64,000 bases of DNA from Cordilura impudica (taxonomy: Eukaryota; Arthropoda; Insecta; Diptera; Scathophagidae). Below are positions 1 to 20,966 of this stretch, piece after piece. The stretch spans positions 22,522,787 through 22,586,786 of the forward strand of contig OY821522.1 of NCBI GenBank assembly GCA_963682025.1, written 5' to 3'. The first letter of the stretch is position 1, and every line of letters begins with the position of its first letter. Made by a program: the position numbers and the translations under genes. The notes below the pieces were generated by a model. The model was not told where the DNA came from, ran no database searches, and saw nothing but the letters and a program-made list of their open reading frames with translations.

Positions 1-10949
<10,949 letters not shown>

Positions 10950-11162
10950 TTATGGGAATCCTAATACCCTAATGGGTTTCCGTTTAGCGTTGTTCCTTAG
11001 GTATTTAGCCCTTGCTATACTTTTTAGCCTAGTTATTGCACTGGATAGTCTTCGTACGGTGTCCCTATCTTCTTCCCTAATGGTGTAAAGATCTATTAGT
11101 GTCTCCAATCTGTCCTCTATTTCCGAATGGTATTCGGATGAATTGTCAGAGTCGTACGTCAT
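10950..11162 (-). pseudogene. Possible gag start of LTR element G
   Basis: A 70-residue minus-strand frame, rich in Asp, Glu, Arg and Ser (it starts MTYDSDNSSEYHSEIEDRLE), lies about 890 bases downstream of a clear tRNA-Lys primer binding site on the same strand. Its position fits the start of a gag gene after a long leader, as in many insect Ty3/gypsy elements. It ends at a TAG and no further gag or pol homology is visible before the AAT array starts at 10706, so the element is either truncated or frameshifted. The sequence shows no zinc knuckle and no recognisable capsid motif. Function is inferred from position only; it could be a chance frame. Confidence 0.3.
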
Positions 11163-12049
11163 TTTTTAGTATAAGATTCTAGTTACGAAAATTTTTAATC
11201 TACAAAATTTTAATCTACAATCTTAATGCACCAGAACTGTCACAAAATACGGCTTAGAGAATTTAGGTAATCGCAATTGCAAAGGGAATACAATTTTAGC
11301 TTATAATGATCGTTTTGTTGAAAAGCATAAAATTTAGTATAGAACAATTTTATTTATGCAACAAAAGAGGAGTTTTAAATGATTAATTTTTCGCAAAAAA
11401 AGTTTTTTTTTATATAATAATTTTTTGTTCATAAAACAAAATTTAGAATAGAATTTAGTTAAAAAAATTTTAAGTATTTAATATTTTTCCACAAGGGATT
11501 AATAAATAGTTTAAAAAAATTTTTTAAAAATTATTCAATTTACAATAACACCAAAATTTATTCTTGGTTTTACTTTAAATTTCACAGAGTATTTAGAACT
11601 TCTTTTTAAATATGACTGTTTTAAGTTCAGCATTTTTTGTTTACAAAGGAAAAAATTTAAATTTCGTATAACTAATATAGGCTTTTCACAAATGATTTAG
11701 GATAAGACTAAAAAATGTTATAAAAATTTACATTTATTTTTTAATTTATTAATTCTATACACCAAAGTTAACTTACATAAAGATGTTTTCCAATTTCATG
11801 TCTCCTCCTTTTTTCCCGCTATTTTTAGATTTCACTTTCATTCTTCTCTCTGCGTGTGCTGATGATGATTGTACAGGATTTTTTCGCCAGAAATGTATTT
11901 GATATATTACTGCCAATCTTTACGATTTTATTATTGATGTATTGCTTTTCAAGAGGTGAAATCAAAAAATATTTTGTTGTTCAAAAAAAAATTTGAGTTT
12001 TGATTTTGTTTGATTAAAACGTTTCACTATTTTTTTTTTACGAAAGTTC
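11163..12049 (-). other. Leader of LTR element G
   Basis: About 890 bases of AT-rich sequence without a supported gene lie between the primer binding site and the small gag-like frame. It is read as the untranslated leader of a minus-strand LTR retrotransposon. Confidence 0.4.
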
Positions 12050-12067
12050 GCCCCACGTTGGGCGCCA
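12050..12067 (-). promoter_or_regulatory. Primer binding site, tRNA-Lys(CUU) type
   Basis: On the plus strand this reads GCCCCACGTTGGGCGCCA, which matches the last 18 bases (including CCA) of insect tRNA-Lys(CUU) as known from Drosophila. On the minus strand it is therefore a primer binding site beginning TGGCGCCC, and it marks the end of a 5' LTR that lies to its right. The element is transcribed leftwards. Confidence 0.8.
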
Positions 12068-12850
12068 ATTATTTTAAGTGCGTTTGCGGGTTGTAAGTTA
12101 ATAAATTGTAACACATAAATTGTAGAGCAAATTTCATTTATTTTAAACTTTCACAAATTATAGAGTCGATTTATTTAAATCTTACTTATTCTTAAAATTC
12201 ATTAATTGAATCATAATTACTTAAATTCCATTTATTTTATTTTACCTACTATGAGGCCTGAGTCTTACTTCATACTGACTCTATTTTACTTAATCATAAT
12301 AAATATAAAGAATGGTCAATTCCTCAACGACAGAGAAACACCACCGAAAAAAATGCCAACGCAAGCCAAACCTGAAAACCATAAAAAACGCAACTCAATC
12401 AAAACATATGGTTGACATAAATTCAAGTCAAGTGCCTTGGTTTCACAATCATAAATCGTGAAAGTTTCAAGTACACTGACTTGAGGACTGTTTACGTTGC
12501 AGAATTAGGGGACAAAATAAAATACAGCGGTTTGAGGAAATGTTTTGTGAAACTGACACCCAAAACAAATAAAAGTGTGAATGGCCGTAATTGGTGCCAG
12601 AAAAATAATAAATAAAAAATGATATTGCAACATACTCGTGCCCGTTGAGAGTAATTTGATGCGGGCAAAACATTCATAAAATAAATGACGAAATAAAATA
12701 TTCGTCAAGCTGTGTGGTAACATATTTGTTTTCTTTGCACATAAAAATAAAAAGTAAATGAATGATACCATTTTAGACGATTTAATTGGCGGACGGACTT
12801 GTTTACCATAATTGTTGGTATGTCTTTCACAGTATGTGAGACATACCTTA
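12068..12850 (-). repeat. Probable 5' LTR of element G
   Basis: The region to the right of the minus-strand primer binding site should be the 5' LTR of element G. It is AT-rich, without a gene; a small inverted repeat (CAAGTCAAGTG with CACTGACTTGAG) lies at 12423-12485. The outer boundary could not be fixed because no second LTR is in the window; the Penelope-like fragment begins at about 12853. Confidence 0.4.
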
Positions 12851-12852
12851 AC

Positions 12853-13570
12853 TTATATAATGACATTTTTGTTCCCCTTATCTGCTTGGATAACGATAAC
12901 CTCGTCGTGTCTTCTCATAAACTTCTTGGTCTTCTCGTAAATAGTGTTAATAAACTTGTCCCTAGGCGAGTTCTTAATTTTCCTTTTAAAACATGTAACA
13001 TTGTTAGCTAATTTGGTCCTAGCAATCTCCCTTTCCTTGTCACCGTTGTCGTCCATTGGTGACGTGTAGAGAAGAAAAATTACGTTCATTTACTGGGAGT
13101 GAAAATTTCTTTCCAAGGGACAAAAGCCATTTGAACTCCAATGGTATTTTCAATGCAGTTCTATTATCGAACCAATTGTCATTAATAATTAGCCCGTATA
13201 ATCCAAACTGATTTTCTTTCAGTGTATTCAGTTTGGCTGTATGTCTCTCTTTTGTGCTCTCTGTTATGTGTTTGGATCTGTCTGTTTGTTTTCGAATAAA
13301 AGCTGTGAAGTCTTCTTCTGTTAGTATGTCTTTTATTCCACTGTTAAGATCGATTTTCCTTTTTGTTATTTTAATATTCGTAATGCATTGTGAAATTTGA
13401 AGATTTAAAATTTTTTTATGAAAATTATTTTCTATTTTTCCTAGTTTTTCCTTAATTGTGGTACATTGGAATAGTTGTGTTACCTGTGTTGTTGTATTTT
13501 TCGTGTGCTTTGGTATGATACCATAACTTCGGCATGACAATAAAAATTTAATTCTTTGTTGTTGTTGCAT
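12853..13570 (-). pseudogene. Penelope-like protein, N-terminal part
   Basis: Two overlapping minus-strand frames (13570 to 13040 and 13089 to 12853) together resemble the region before the reverse transcriptase core of Penelope-like elements. Family-typical signs are a stretch ending KIKFLLSCRSYG-like near the start, the phrase EFKWLLSLGKKFSLPVNE at about 13125-13080, and VIVIQADKGNKNVI at the left end, where Penelope proteins have an ADKG motif just before the catalytic domain. A frameshift lies at about 13040-13089, and the rest of the reverse transcriptase and the endonuclease of this copy are missing. Not functional. Confidence 0.7.
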
Positions 13571-14080
13571 TAGTCGTTTTGTTTCATTGCAATAATCTTT
13601 CGTTGCCCTGCATGTTTCCCTGTTCTATTTAAGTTCAATGTGTTTAAAATAACCCTTCATGTTTATGCTTAATGGTGGTGATTCTATTGATAGTGTTGTT
13701 GTTGTTAAATAAATTAAAAAGGTTTTCGGCAAGCTCTCCGATATTATCTTCTCATTTTGTTATATGGCCAAGTATTTGAATATTTTAAATTGATTAATTT
13801 ATTTGAGCTAATAAGGCCTAAAGAGTTCAGTGTAAATTAAACAAGGTTTCTTTACATATTTTCCGACGTTTCTTCTATATTTGTAAACTTTATCAAGGAA
13901 GTCGTCTTTTTAATGGTAAAAACAATACATTTATTTAATAAAATACACCAAATTACGATTATACTTACAATATGAAACTATTTTCCTTCACATTGAAACA
14001 GAATTGTACATAAAACAAAAAACATAAAAACATGAATTTAAATAAATACACAAAACTTAAACTAATATCACAGAAAAGTT
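13571..14080 (-). other. Penelope 3' tail and inter-copy junction
   Basis: No gene is seen. The bases around 13860-13900 read, on the minus strand, as a stretch ending in AAACTTTATAAGAAGAAACGTCGGAAA-like sequence (shown here only in outline), the kind of tail with a conserved ACGTCGGAAA found after Penelope endonucleases. The remainder joins this tail to the next partial copy. Confidence 0.4.
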
Positions 14081-14975
14081 TTACTTAATAGCAACTCTGT
14101 AACTGGCGCTTATATTGTTTGTGTCTTCTTTAGTGTTCATTGTTATTCCTATGTTTTGTTGTATTCGTAGGCTTTCTATTGAGAGTCTTTTTTTCTCTAT
14201 ATTTTCCGTATCAAGTATGCGAATCATGTCAAAATCAGCTGTGTGGCCTTTTGTTATTATGTGTTCTGCTAATGTAGTTGTTTCTTTCTTTTTAATTATG
14301 TCCATTTTATGTTCTCCTATTCTTGTTTCAAGTGTTCGTTTTGTTGTTCCTATATAAACCTGTCTACAGCTGTGATCTTCGTTGCCTTTCCATTTTATCT
14401 CATAAACAACATTACTCTGTTTATAAATTGGCGCTTTGATGTTAGAAAAAATTGTATTGAGAGTTGAGTTCGGTTTATAAGCGAAATATATGTTTTCTGC
14501 TTGTACGGTTGTTCGTAGGCTTTTGTTGTCTGTTAAACCTGGAATATATTTTACACTGAAAAGTTATTGTTAGTTATTGTTTGTATATTCTTCCTATGGA
14601 ATTGTTGATCGCTTAAATTTAATATTCTTGAAATGAAATTTTTCGCGGTATTTAAAATTTGGTTTTTGGGTTGCGTAGCATTAAAATTCATTAATCTACC
14701 TGATGATGTTTCTTTAGAGTACCAGTCAAAGATAATTTTGTTGTTAAACCTCTGTAGTTTAGAGTCTAAATAAGCGAGCGTTTAATCGGCTTCAATTTCA
14801 ATTGTAAATTGGATTTTTGGGTGTTGTTTATTACAAATGTTTAGGATCTCCTCTTTGTCGTCTCTATTGATGATTGCCAAAATGTCGTCTACATACTTTA
14901 GTATGTATTTAAAATGTATGTTGTTATGTTTTAATTCTGCGATCGCGTCGTCTAGTAGGGAATCAACCAATAAAT
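14081..14975 (-). pseudogene. Penelope-like RT end and GIY-YIG endonuclease
   Basis: The minus strand from 14970 carries the YVDDIL catalytic box of a Penelope reverse transcriptase (about 14895-14910), preceded by VDSLLDDAI, then a thumb-like region and finally a GIY-YIG endonuclease: VVYEIKWKGNEDHSCRQVYI at about 14410-14350, TTKRTLETRIGEHK, and the end of the frame at 14081. Penelope elements use this nuclease to open the target and the reverse transcriptase to copy their RNA there. A stop (TAA at about 14780) and further frame breaks near 14530-14560 split it, and the N-terminal half of the protein is missing. Clearly a relic; identification rests on the RT box plus GIY-YIG pairing, which is diagnostic. 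Confidence 0.8.
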
Positions 14976-15011
14976 ATGTGGTCGCTTAGTAATTTATTAT
15001 ATAGGTATGTA
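14976..15011. other. Short flank ending in TGTA target duplication
   Basis: Thirty-six bases of unknown origin join the truncated Penelope copy to element A. The last four bases, TGTA at 15008-15011, recur right after the 3' LTR at 34023-34026 and are read as element A's target site duplication. Confidence 0.6.
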
Positions 15012-15541
15012 AGTTAACATAAAATACATTTAAAATACATTTAAAATAAATATTTCGCTGACAACAACAACACACATAAAACATAACAAAATTAGTTCTC
15101 AAGCTGACGTTGCGTCTTCTGTAAAACCAACAAACAGTTATTTCATAACAATACCGTTGCACGCGCCATCCGGCGCGATTACCAAAATACAGTAATTCTG
15201 CAAGGTAGTATTTTCCCACCAACAATATCGAACGGCATTGCACATGCCAACGAATAAAGCAGCTCATTTTACAATAATACCATTGCACGCGCCAATGGTC
15301 AACACAGAAATTCTGTAAGGTAGTAAATTCACACCAACAGCATTGAACAGCATTGCACGAGCGGCAGAATGGCAACAAAATACCTGAATGGCGTGATCAG
15401 CAAACCTGTTATTATAAATTAGGGTAGTTTTAAGAAAATCATTGCTTTTTATTTTGAATTAACAATAAAGACGGTTGTTGTGTCGCCATCAGCGCACAAC
15501 AATTAATTTTTTTAAACAAAAATTCATCAAGGAATTTAATT
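15012..15541 (+). repeat. 5' LTR of element A
   Basis: Starts AGTTAACATAAAATAC and ends GGAATTTAATT, directly overlapping the primer binding site by one base. It matches the 3' LTR at 33493-34022 with about ten substitutions noted by eye. A polyadenylation signal AATAAA lies at 15464-15469. The middle contains an imperfect duplication in which a motif close to ATTGCACGCGCCA occurs four times between about 15160 and 15365. The open frame seen on its minus strand is not a gene. Confidence 0.9.
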
Positions 15542-15558
15542 GGCGCCCGAGCAGGGAC
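15541..15558 (+). promoter_or_regulatory. Primer binding site of element A, tRNA-Lys type
   Basis: TGGCGCCCGAGCAGGGAC follows the LTR immediately. It is complementary, apart from one base, to the 3' end of insect tRNA-Lys(UUU), whose complement would have GAAC in place of GAGC. First-strand DNA synthesis would start here. The resemblance to lentiviral primer sites reflects the shared tRNA, not relationship. Confidence 0.85.
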
Positions 15559-16759
15559 CTGCAGGATAAAGGTCCTCCGGTACATTCGAAAGTCAAGCCT
15601 TACCAAGTGCCCTAGTAGTTCAAAAGGACAAAAGGGAGCGTACGTGTAGTCGCAGCTCGGTAAGCACGCGTTGTGAAATTCGCGTAGTGAATATTAAAGT
15701 AATTACAAGTTTTGCAAAACAAGAAATAATATCAAAAATAAAATTTTCTAAATGAACACTACAAATATAAAAAAATAGTAACTAAAATTCTAACAGTGAA
15801 ATAAATATTTTCGAATAAAAAATTTAAAAATAATAGTGACAGTAAAATTTTTAATTAAAGAAAATTTGGAAAGTGAAAATCAAATAAATACTTAAAACAA
15901 AATAAATAAAATGAATAAGAAAAAATATAAAAACTTAATTGAAAACAGTGACTGTAGCAAATAGAAAAATAAAAAGAGCTTAAAAAAGAAAACTTCAAAA
16001 ATAAAGTAAAAAAACAATTAAAAAAAAAAACATTTAATAAATAAAAACAAAAATATTACGTTAACTAAACTATAGAAAAGGTGAAAAAAACTATTATAAA
16101 AAAATTAGAAAATTAGTAACAACTAAGTAAAAATAATAAAAACTGAACTCAAATTAAAAGCAAAAATAAAAAAATACTATTAACTAAGCACTAAAATAAT
16201 TTAGTGAACAATAAAAATAATTTATGATATTAAACAAAATAAATTTTTTGAAAAGACACCAAATTAAAACAAAATTTTTTTTAAGACTAGAAAGAAAAAA
16301 CTAATTAAAATAATAGCTGAAAATTCATCAACTAATTAAGTTCGTGCAATCATCGAAGTACGAGAAAGCTGAACACTACCAGAGTAATCATCGAAGTACG
16401 AGATGCTGTTATTAATGTAAGAATAATTTTATATAAAATATCATTGTAAAAAATAAGAGAAGAAAAGAAAAATAGTGACCAAATTAAATTTTAATCCTCT
16501 AAAAAGAATTTTTTTCATTCTATTTTTGATAATAATAATTAAATTTTAACCTTTAAAAATTTGCGTATAAAGTCCTAGTTGTATTTTTTTTGAAAATAAT
16601 AAGACCTGTTTTTTTAATTTATTTAACAATCCAAATTTCTTCTTGAATTCTTCACTGCATTTTTTGTTAACAAAATTAAATTTTAATTTAAAAAAAAATA
16701 ATAAAAATAATAAGACCTGATTTTTAAATTTAACAATCCAATTTTCTCCTTAAAACAAA
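15559..16759 (+). other. Leader of element A, block 1
   Basis: About 1.2 kb of very A-rich sequence without a gene. An 18-base motif, AATCATCGAAGTACGAGA, occurs twice 38 bases apart (16348-16365 and 16386-16403) and is kept in the two other leader copies. In gypsy itself the leader carries protein-binding insulator repeats; whether these repeats do anything similar is unknown, and no Su(Hw)-type TGCATA core was seen. Confidence 0.7.
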
Positions 16760-17946
16760 ATGCCTGACGAAACAATTGAACAACTCTCGGACAGACTGAG
16801 TAGGACACTGTCAGTGTCTACAAGTAGGACAACAGCCAAAAACGTAACTGGACTAAACGAAATTCAGAGGAACCAGATTATTGAAATAATTAACGAAGCT
16901 TTGAAAATGCCTTCAGATTATCTCTCAGACGAGGGTTTTGACCAACCCATAGGTGCAGTTACGACAGAATTAGGAGAATTAGACAACGTCACAGACATAA
17001 TAAAATCACTTAGGGAATTTTCTGGAAAACCAGGTGAGTTCAACTCCTGGCGAAAATCCGTCGACAGAGTGTTAGACCTTTACTCCAGCCTTAAGGGAAC
17101 AGGACGATATTATGCAATTTTACATACTATAAGGACGAAAATAACTGGGGATGCAGATGCTGCATCAGAATCGTATAGAACACCCTTAGATTGGCCTCGA
17201 ATGAAGAAATGTCTAATGATGCACTGTTCCGATAATAGAGATATCGGCACTTCAGAATATCAAATGACAGTTTTGTGTCAGAGCAATAGGAGTATATATT
17301 TTTTGGAAATCGACAGAAAGTCTTTCCTGAGCTCGCTTACGTTGCTGGTATGACAAATAACTGACCACCATTGCCACCCCGTAATGGTCCTATACCAATC
17401 TATAACCCAAATTATACTCGTAACACAATTTTTAGGTCAACCGGTTATCAAAATTTCAGCCCAAGACCACAATTTAATCAAGGAAACCAAATCGGGTTTT
17501 CGAACCAATATAGTAAACCCCAATATTCAACACCGAATTATCAAAAACCAACTCCTAGAGTAGAACCTATGGACGTGGATAGATCTATCCAATCAAGGCA
17601 CATTAATTATATGAACAGACCACCAGTTAACCAAGTTTCTAAGAGACCAGCTGGGGGCTCATTTCAAGGTCCAATCAACAAACTCCAAAGGAATTTTCAT
17701 GTGGTAACCAACAATGAGGCAACTCAGCGGCAATTAGACCAGGTTCCACTATATTGTGAATATGCCCAAGAAGAAGGCGCAGTTGGGGGGATAACAGAAA
17801 TGGACGAATATTATAAGGAATTTACCAACAGCGGACTTGAAATGTTCAAGCATTCACCTGATGATCTCGAAACCGAGAAAAATAATTCGATAACAACAGA
17901 TTACGCACAGGAAGATTTACTGAACGATCTTAATTTTTTTGGTTAA
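16760..17946 (+). pseudogene. gag: gag, block 1 (deleted and interrupted)
   Basis: The frame opens with MPDETIEQLSDRLSRTLSVS and carries the capsid-like segment FSGKPGEFNSWRKSVDRVLD (about 17018-17077) shared with the other two blocks. After 17295 about 0.3 kb present in blocks 2 and 3 is missing, which throws the frame off and ends it at 17353; a TGA at about 17361 adds a second break. The rest, 17371-17946, has the Gln/Asn/Pro-rich C-terminal part with [20 protein letters not shown], typical of 17.6/297-type gag proteins, which lack zinc knuckles. The last codons LNFFG then TAA overlap the pol frameshift site. Structural protein of virus-like particles; this copy cannot make it. Confidence 0.85.
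17934..17940 (+). promoter_or_regulatory. Slippery heptamer for -1 gag-pol frameshift
   Basis: T TTT TTT in the gag frame (after AA, before GGT TAA) fits the X XXY YYZ rule for -1 ribosomal slippage. One base back, the frame stays open through the protease motif LDTGS, so gag-pol fusion by -1 frameshifting is the likely expression mode, as known for insect errantiviruses. Block 3 keeps seven Ts (29473-29479); block 2 has six Ts and GGG. Confidence 0.7.
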
Positions 17947-19514
17947 ATAGTTCCTCCTTACCATACTTTCAAGTTAGAACGAGGAACGGACAAACTCTCA
18001 AATTCCCTTTAGACACCGGTAGTAATAAGAATTATATAAAACCAAATTTAGTCACAAACCATAGACCCAATCAGGCAAAATTTAGTGCAAAATCTATTGC
18101 AGGAAATGTAGAAATTACGCATCATGTTCTTTTAAATATGTTTGGCATCAATGATGTCCCCATAAAGTTTTTTATCTTACCAGGATTAAGAACCTTCGAT
18201 GGGATATTAGACAACGATAGTTTAAAAGAATTATCAGCCGTGATTTATACTTCAAAGAATTATTTTACGGTAAAAGGGGGAATAAATATTCCAATATTCC
18301 AATACATTTCCCAAGATGTCAACAATATAGAAATTAGGATGGAACATCTTTCTGAAAACCAAAAAAGGTCTCTCGAAAACATTGTAAGTCACCATAAGAG
18401 TCTATTTGCAGATCCTGACGAAAGACTCACCTATACAACAAGAGTTGTTGGTGATATACGTACTTCCACGGACATACCAACTTATACCAGAAATTACCCT
18501 TACCCAATGGCCATGAAGGGAGTAGTTGAAGAGGAAATTAATAAATTATTAAAAGATGGGAAAATAAGACCATCACGTTCGCCTTATCACTCGCCTATAT
18601 GGATTGTATCAAAGAAACAAGATGCTTCAGGTAGACAAAAATATAGACTGGTCATAGATTACAGAAAATTAAATTCGACTACAATACCAGATAGATATCC
18701 CATTCCCGAGATAAATGAAGTTCTCTCAAATTTAGGAGGTAATAAATATTTTACTGTAGTAGACTTAAAGAGTGGATTTCATCAAATACCTCTTAGAGAA
18801 GAGGATATAGAGAAAACGGCTTTTTCAGTTAATAATGGTAAATATGAATTTACAAGACTCCCATTTGGGTTGAAAAACGCACCTTCCATATTTCAGAGGA
18901 CGCTGGACGATATCCTCAGGGAACAAATTGGCAAAACATGCAACGTTTATATTGACGATATAATTATCTTTAGCAAAGACGAAAAATCATATTTTAAACA
19001 CTTGAATGACATTTTTGAAACACTTAATGCTGCTAATATGAAAGTCCAGTTGGACAAGTGTGAATTCTTTAAAGAGGAGGTAGAATTCTTGGGATTCATT
19101 GTTTCTTACAATGGAGTAAAAGCAAACCCCAAAAAGGTCGAAGCAATAGTAAATTTTGCTTATCCTACCACACTTAGAGAGCTCCGGTCCTTTCTAGGCC
19201 TTTCAGGATATTATAGAAGGTTTATAAAAGATTACGCAGACTTAGCAAAACCTTTAACTAAATTATTGCGAGGAGATGCAAGTACGATTTCCAAATCTGA
19301 ATCAAAGCGTAGGAAAATTCAAATGGATAATGAAGCCAAAAACGCCATCGATTCATTAAAAAATGCCTTAGCTTCTAGAGAAGTAATTCTCGCATATCCT
19401 GATTTTAGAAAAGAATTTCAGTTGACAACTGACGCTTCTAATGTAGCACTAGGAGCCGTCTTAAGTCAGGCTGATCAGCCAATAGCATTCATATCTAGAA
19501 CTTATGCAAAATAA
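17941..19514 (+). pseudogene. pol: pol, block 1: protease and reverse transcriptase, cut in RNase H
   Basis: Read in the -1 frame from the slip site, the protease has its DTG active site in PLDTGSNKNYI (about 18010-18030). From 18138 an open frame of 458 codons covers the reverse transcriptase: VIDYRKLNSTTIPDRYPIPE, VVDLKSGFHQIPL (motif A, catalytic Asp) and VYIDDIIIF (motif C) are all intact. The RNase H domain starts with LTTDASNVALGAVLS, then the frame ends abnormally FISRTYAK stop at 19514, because the sequence jumps at about 19506 into a second copy of the leader. Integrase is absent from this block. The reverse transcriptase part looks well preserved; the truncation is structural. Confidence 0.85.
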
Positions 19515-20405
19515 GAAATAATATCAAAAATAAAATTTTCTAAATGAACAGTAAAAATATAAAAAAATAGTAACTAAAATTCTAACAGTGAAATAAATAT
19601 TTTCGAATAAAAAATTTAAAAATAATAGTAACAGTAAAATTTTTAATTAAAGAAAATTTGGAAACTGAAAATTAAATAAATACTTAAAACAAAATAAGTA
19701 AAATGAATAAGAAAAAATAAAAAACTTAATTGAAAACAGTGACTGTAGCAAATAGAAAAATAAAAAGAGCTTAAAAAAGAAAACTTCAAAAATAAAGTAA
19801 AAAACAATTTAAAAAAAAAAAAAAACATTTAATAAATAAAAACAAAAATATTGCGTAAACTAAACTATAGAAAAGGTGAAAAAACTATTATAAAAAAATT
19901 AGAAAATTAGTAACAACTAAGTAAAAATAATAAAAAAAATGAACTCCAAATTAAAAGTAAAAATAAAAAAATACTATTAACTAAGCACTAAAATAATTTA
20001 GTGAACAATAAAAATAATTTATGATATTAAACAAAATAAATTTTTTGAAAAGACGCCAAATTAAAACAAAATTTTTTTTAAGACTAGAAAGAAAAAACTA
20101 ATTAAAATAATAGCTGAAAATTCATCAACTAATTAAGTTCGTGCAATCATCGAAGTACGAGAAAGCTGAAAACTACCAGAGTAATCATCGAAGTACGAGA
20201 TGCTGTTATTAATGTAAGAATAATTTTATATAAAATATCATTGTAAAAAATAAGAGAAGAAAAGAAAAATAGTGACCAAATTAAATTTTAATCCTCTAAA
20301 AAGAATTTTTTTCATTCTATTTTTGATAATAATAATTAAATTTTAACCTTTAAAAATTTGCGTATAAAGTCCTAGTTGTATTTTTTTTGAAAATAATAAG
20401 ACCTG
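19507..20405 (+). repeat. Leader copy, block 2 (first part)
   Basis: Repeats the A-rich leader from GCAAAATAAGAAATAATATC onwards, matching 15717-16610 closely, including the paired AATCATCGAAGTACGAGA motifs (about 20145-20200). The join to pol at 19501-19507 is the block boundary. It ends at CTG (20403-20405) where the 3.3-kb insertion begins. Confidence 0.85.
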
Positions 20406-20859
20406 TAGCTATGTTCTGTAACTCTCACATCGGAAAGTTTTCACATGGAACGTATAAAAATGAAACAAAAACGTTGCGAACTGACACAAAATATTGTTTC
20501 TCGCATTCGACTGGTTCTGTAACTTTATTTTGTGAGAACTATCTGTCACGTAACGTTTTTCTCATATTTATTGGAAAAATGAGAAAAAAGTGTTTCTGTA
20601 AAGTAGGCATGTGAAAAGATTTGAAATTGAACTGTCAAATTCACTCACAACTGAAATCTATGCGAGATAAGTTTTTAAATACAGTTGCTTTAAAAAAAAA
20701 ATATATATATATATAAGGTGACATCGAATATTGGAGAAAAGGTAAAAAATATGTTAATTTTTTATTTATATTTTACTTTTAGTATTTACATTTAAATTTT
20801 TTTTTGCAATTATTCAGAAAGTGCAACGAATTTCCCAAATTCAAAAAAAAACTTGTGGA

Positions 20860-20959
20860 CTACATGTCTTCCAATTTGGAATTTGCCAGAGGACATTTTG
20901 TATGATTCAACGGATCACACTTAAACTCATCCTTTTTAGGGCTGATTCTTGATCTTTTC
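20860..20959 (-). other. Exon-like segment inside the insertion
   Basis: On the minus strand a pyrimidine-rich tract and CTGTTAG resemble a splice acceptor at about 20960. The next bases stay open for some 33 codons, starting KRSRISPKKDEFKCDPLN, to a TAG at 20860-20862. Composition is less AT-biased than its surroundings. It may be another captured exon, or the last exon of the same captured gene, or chance. Confidence 0.25.
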
Positions 20960-20966
20960 CTAACAG

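Larger units (their letters stand above)
12853..14975 (-). mobile_element. Two partial Penelope-like elements, head to tail
   Basis: Reading the minus strand from 14975 downwards, one copy supplies the end of a reverse transcriptase and a GIY-YIG endonuclease (14975 to 14081) plus a 3' tail. A second copy then starts over with the N-terminal part of a Penelope protein (13570 to 12853). Head-to-tail partial copies are a known arrangement of Penelope-like elements. The upstream copy is cut at about 14975, inside the reverse transcriptase, and 36 unexplained bases separate it from the target duplication of element A. Confidence 0.75.

Noticed and set aside
15541..15558. Lentivirus-like primer binding site
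   Set aside because: The match reflects use of the same tRNA-Lys; gag, pol and env are of insect gypsy type.
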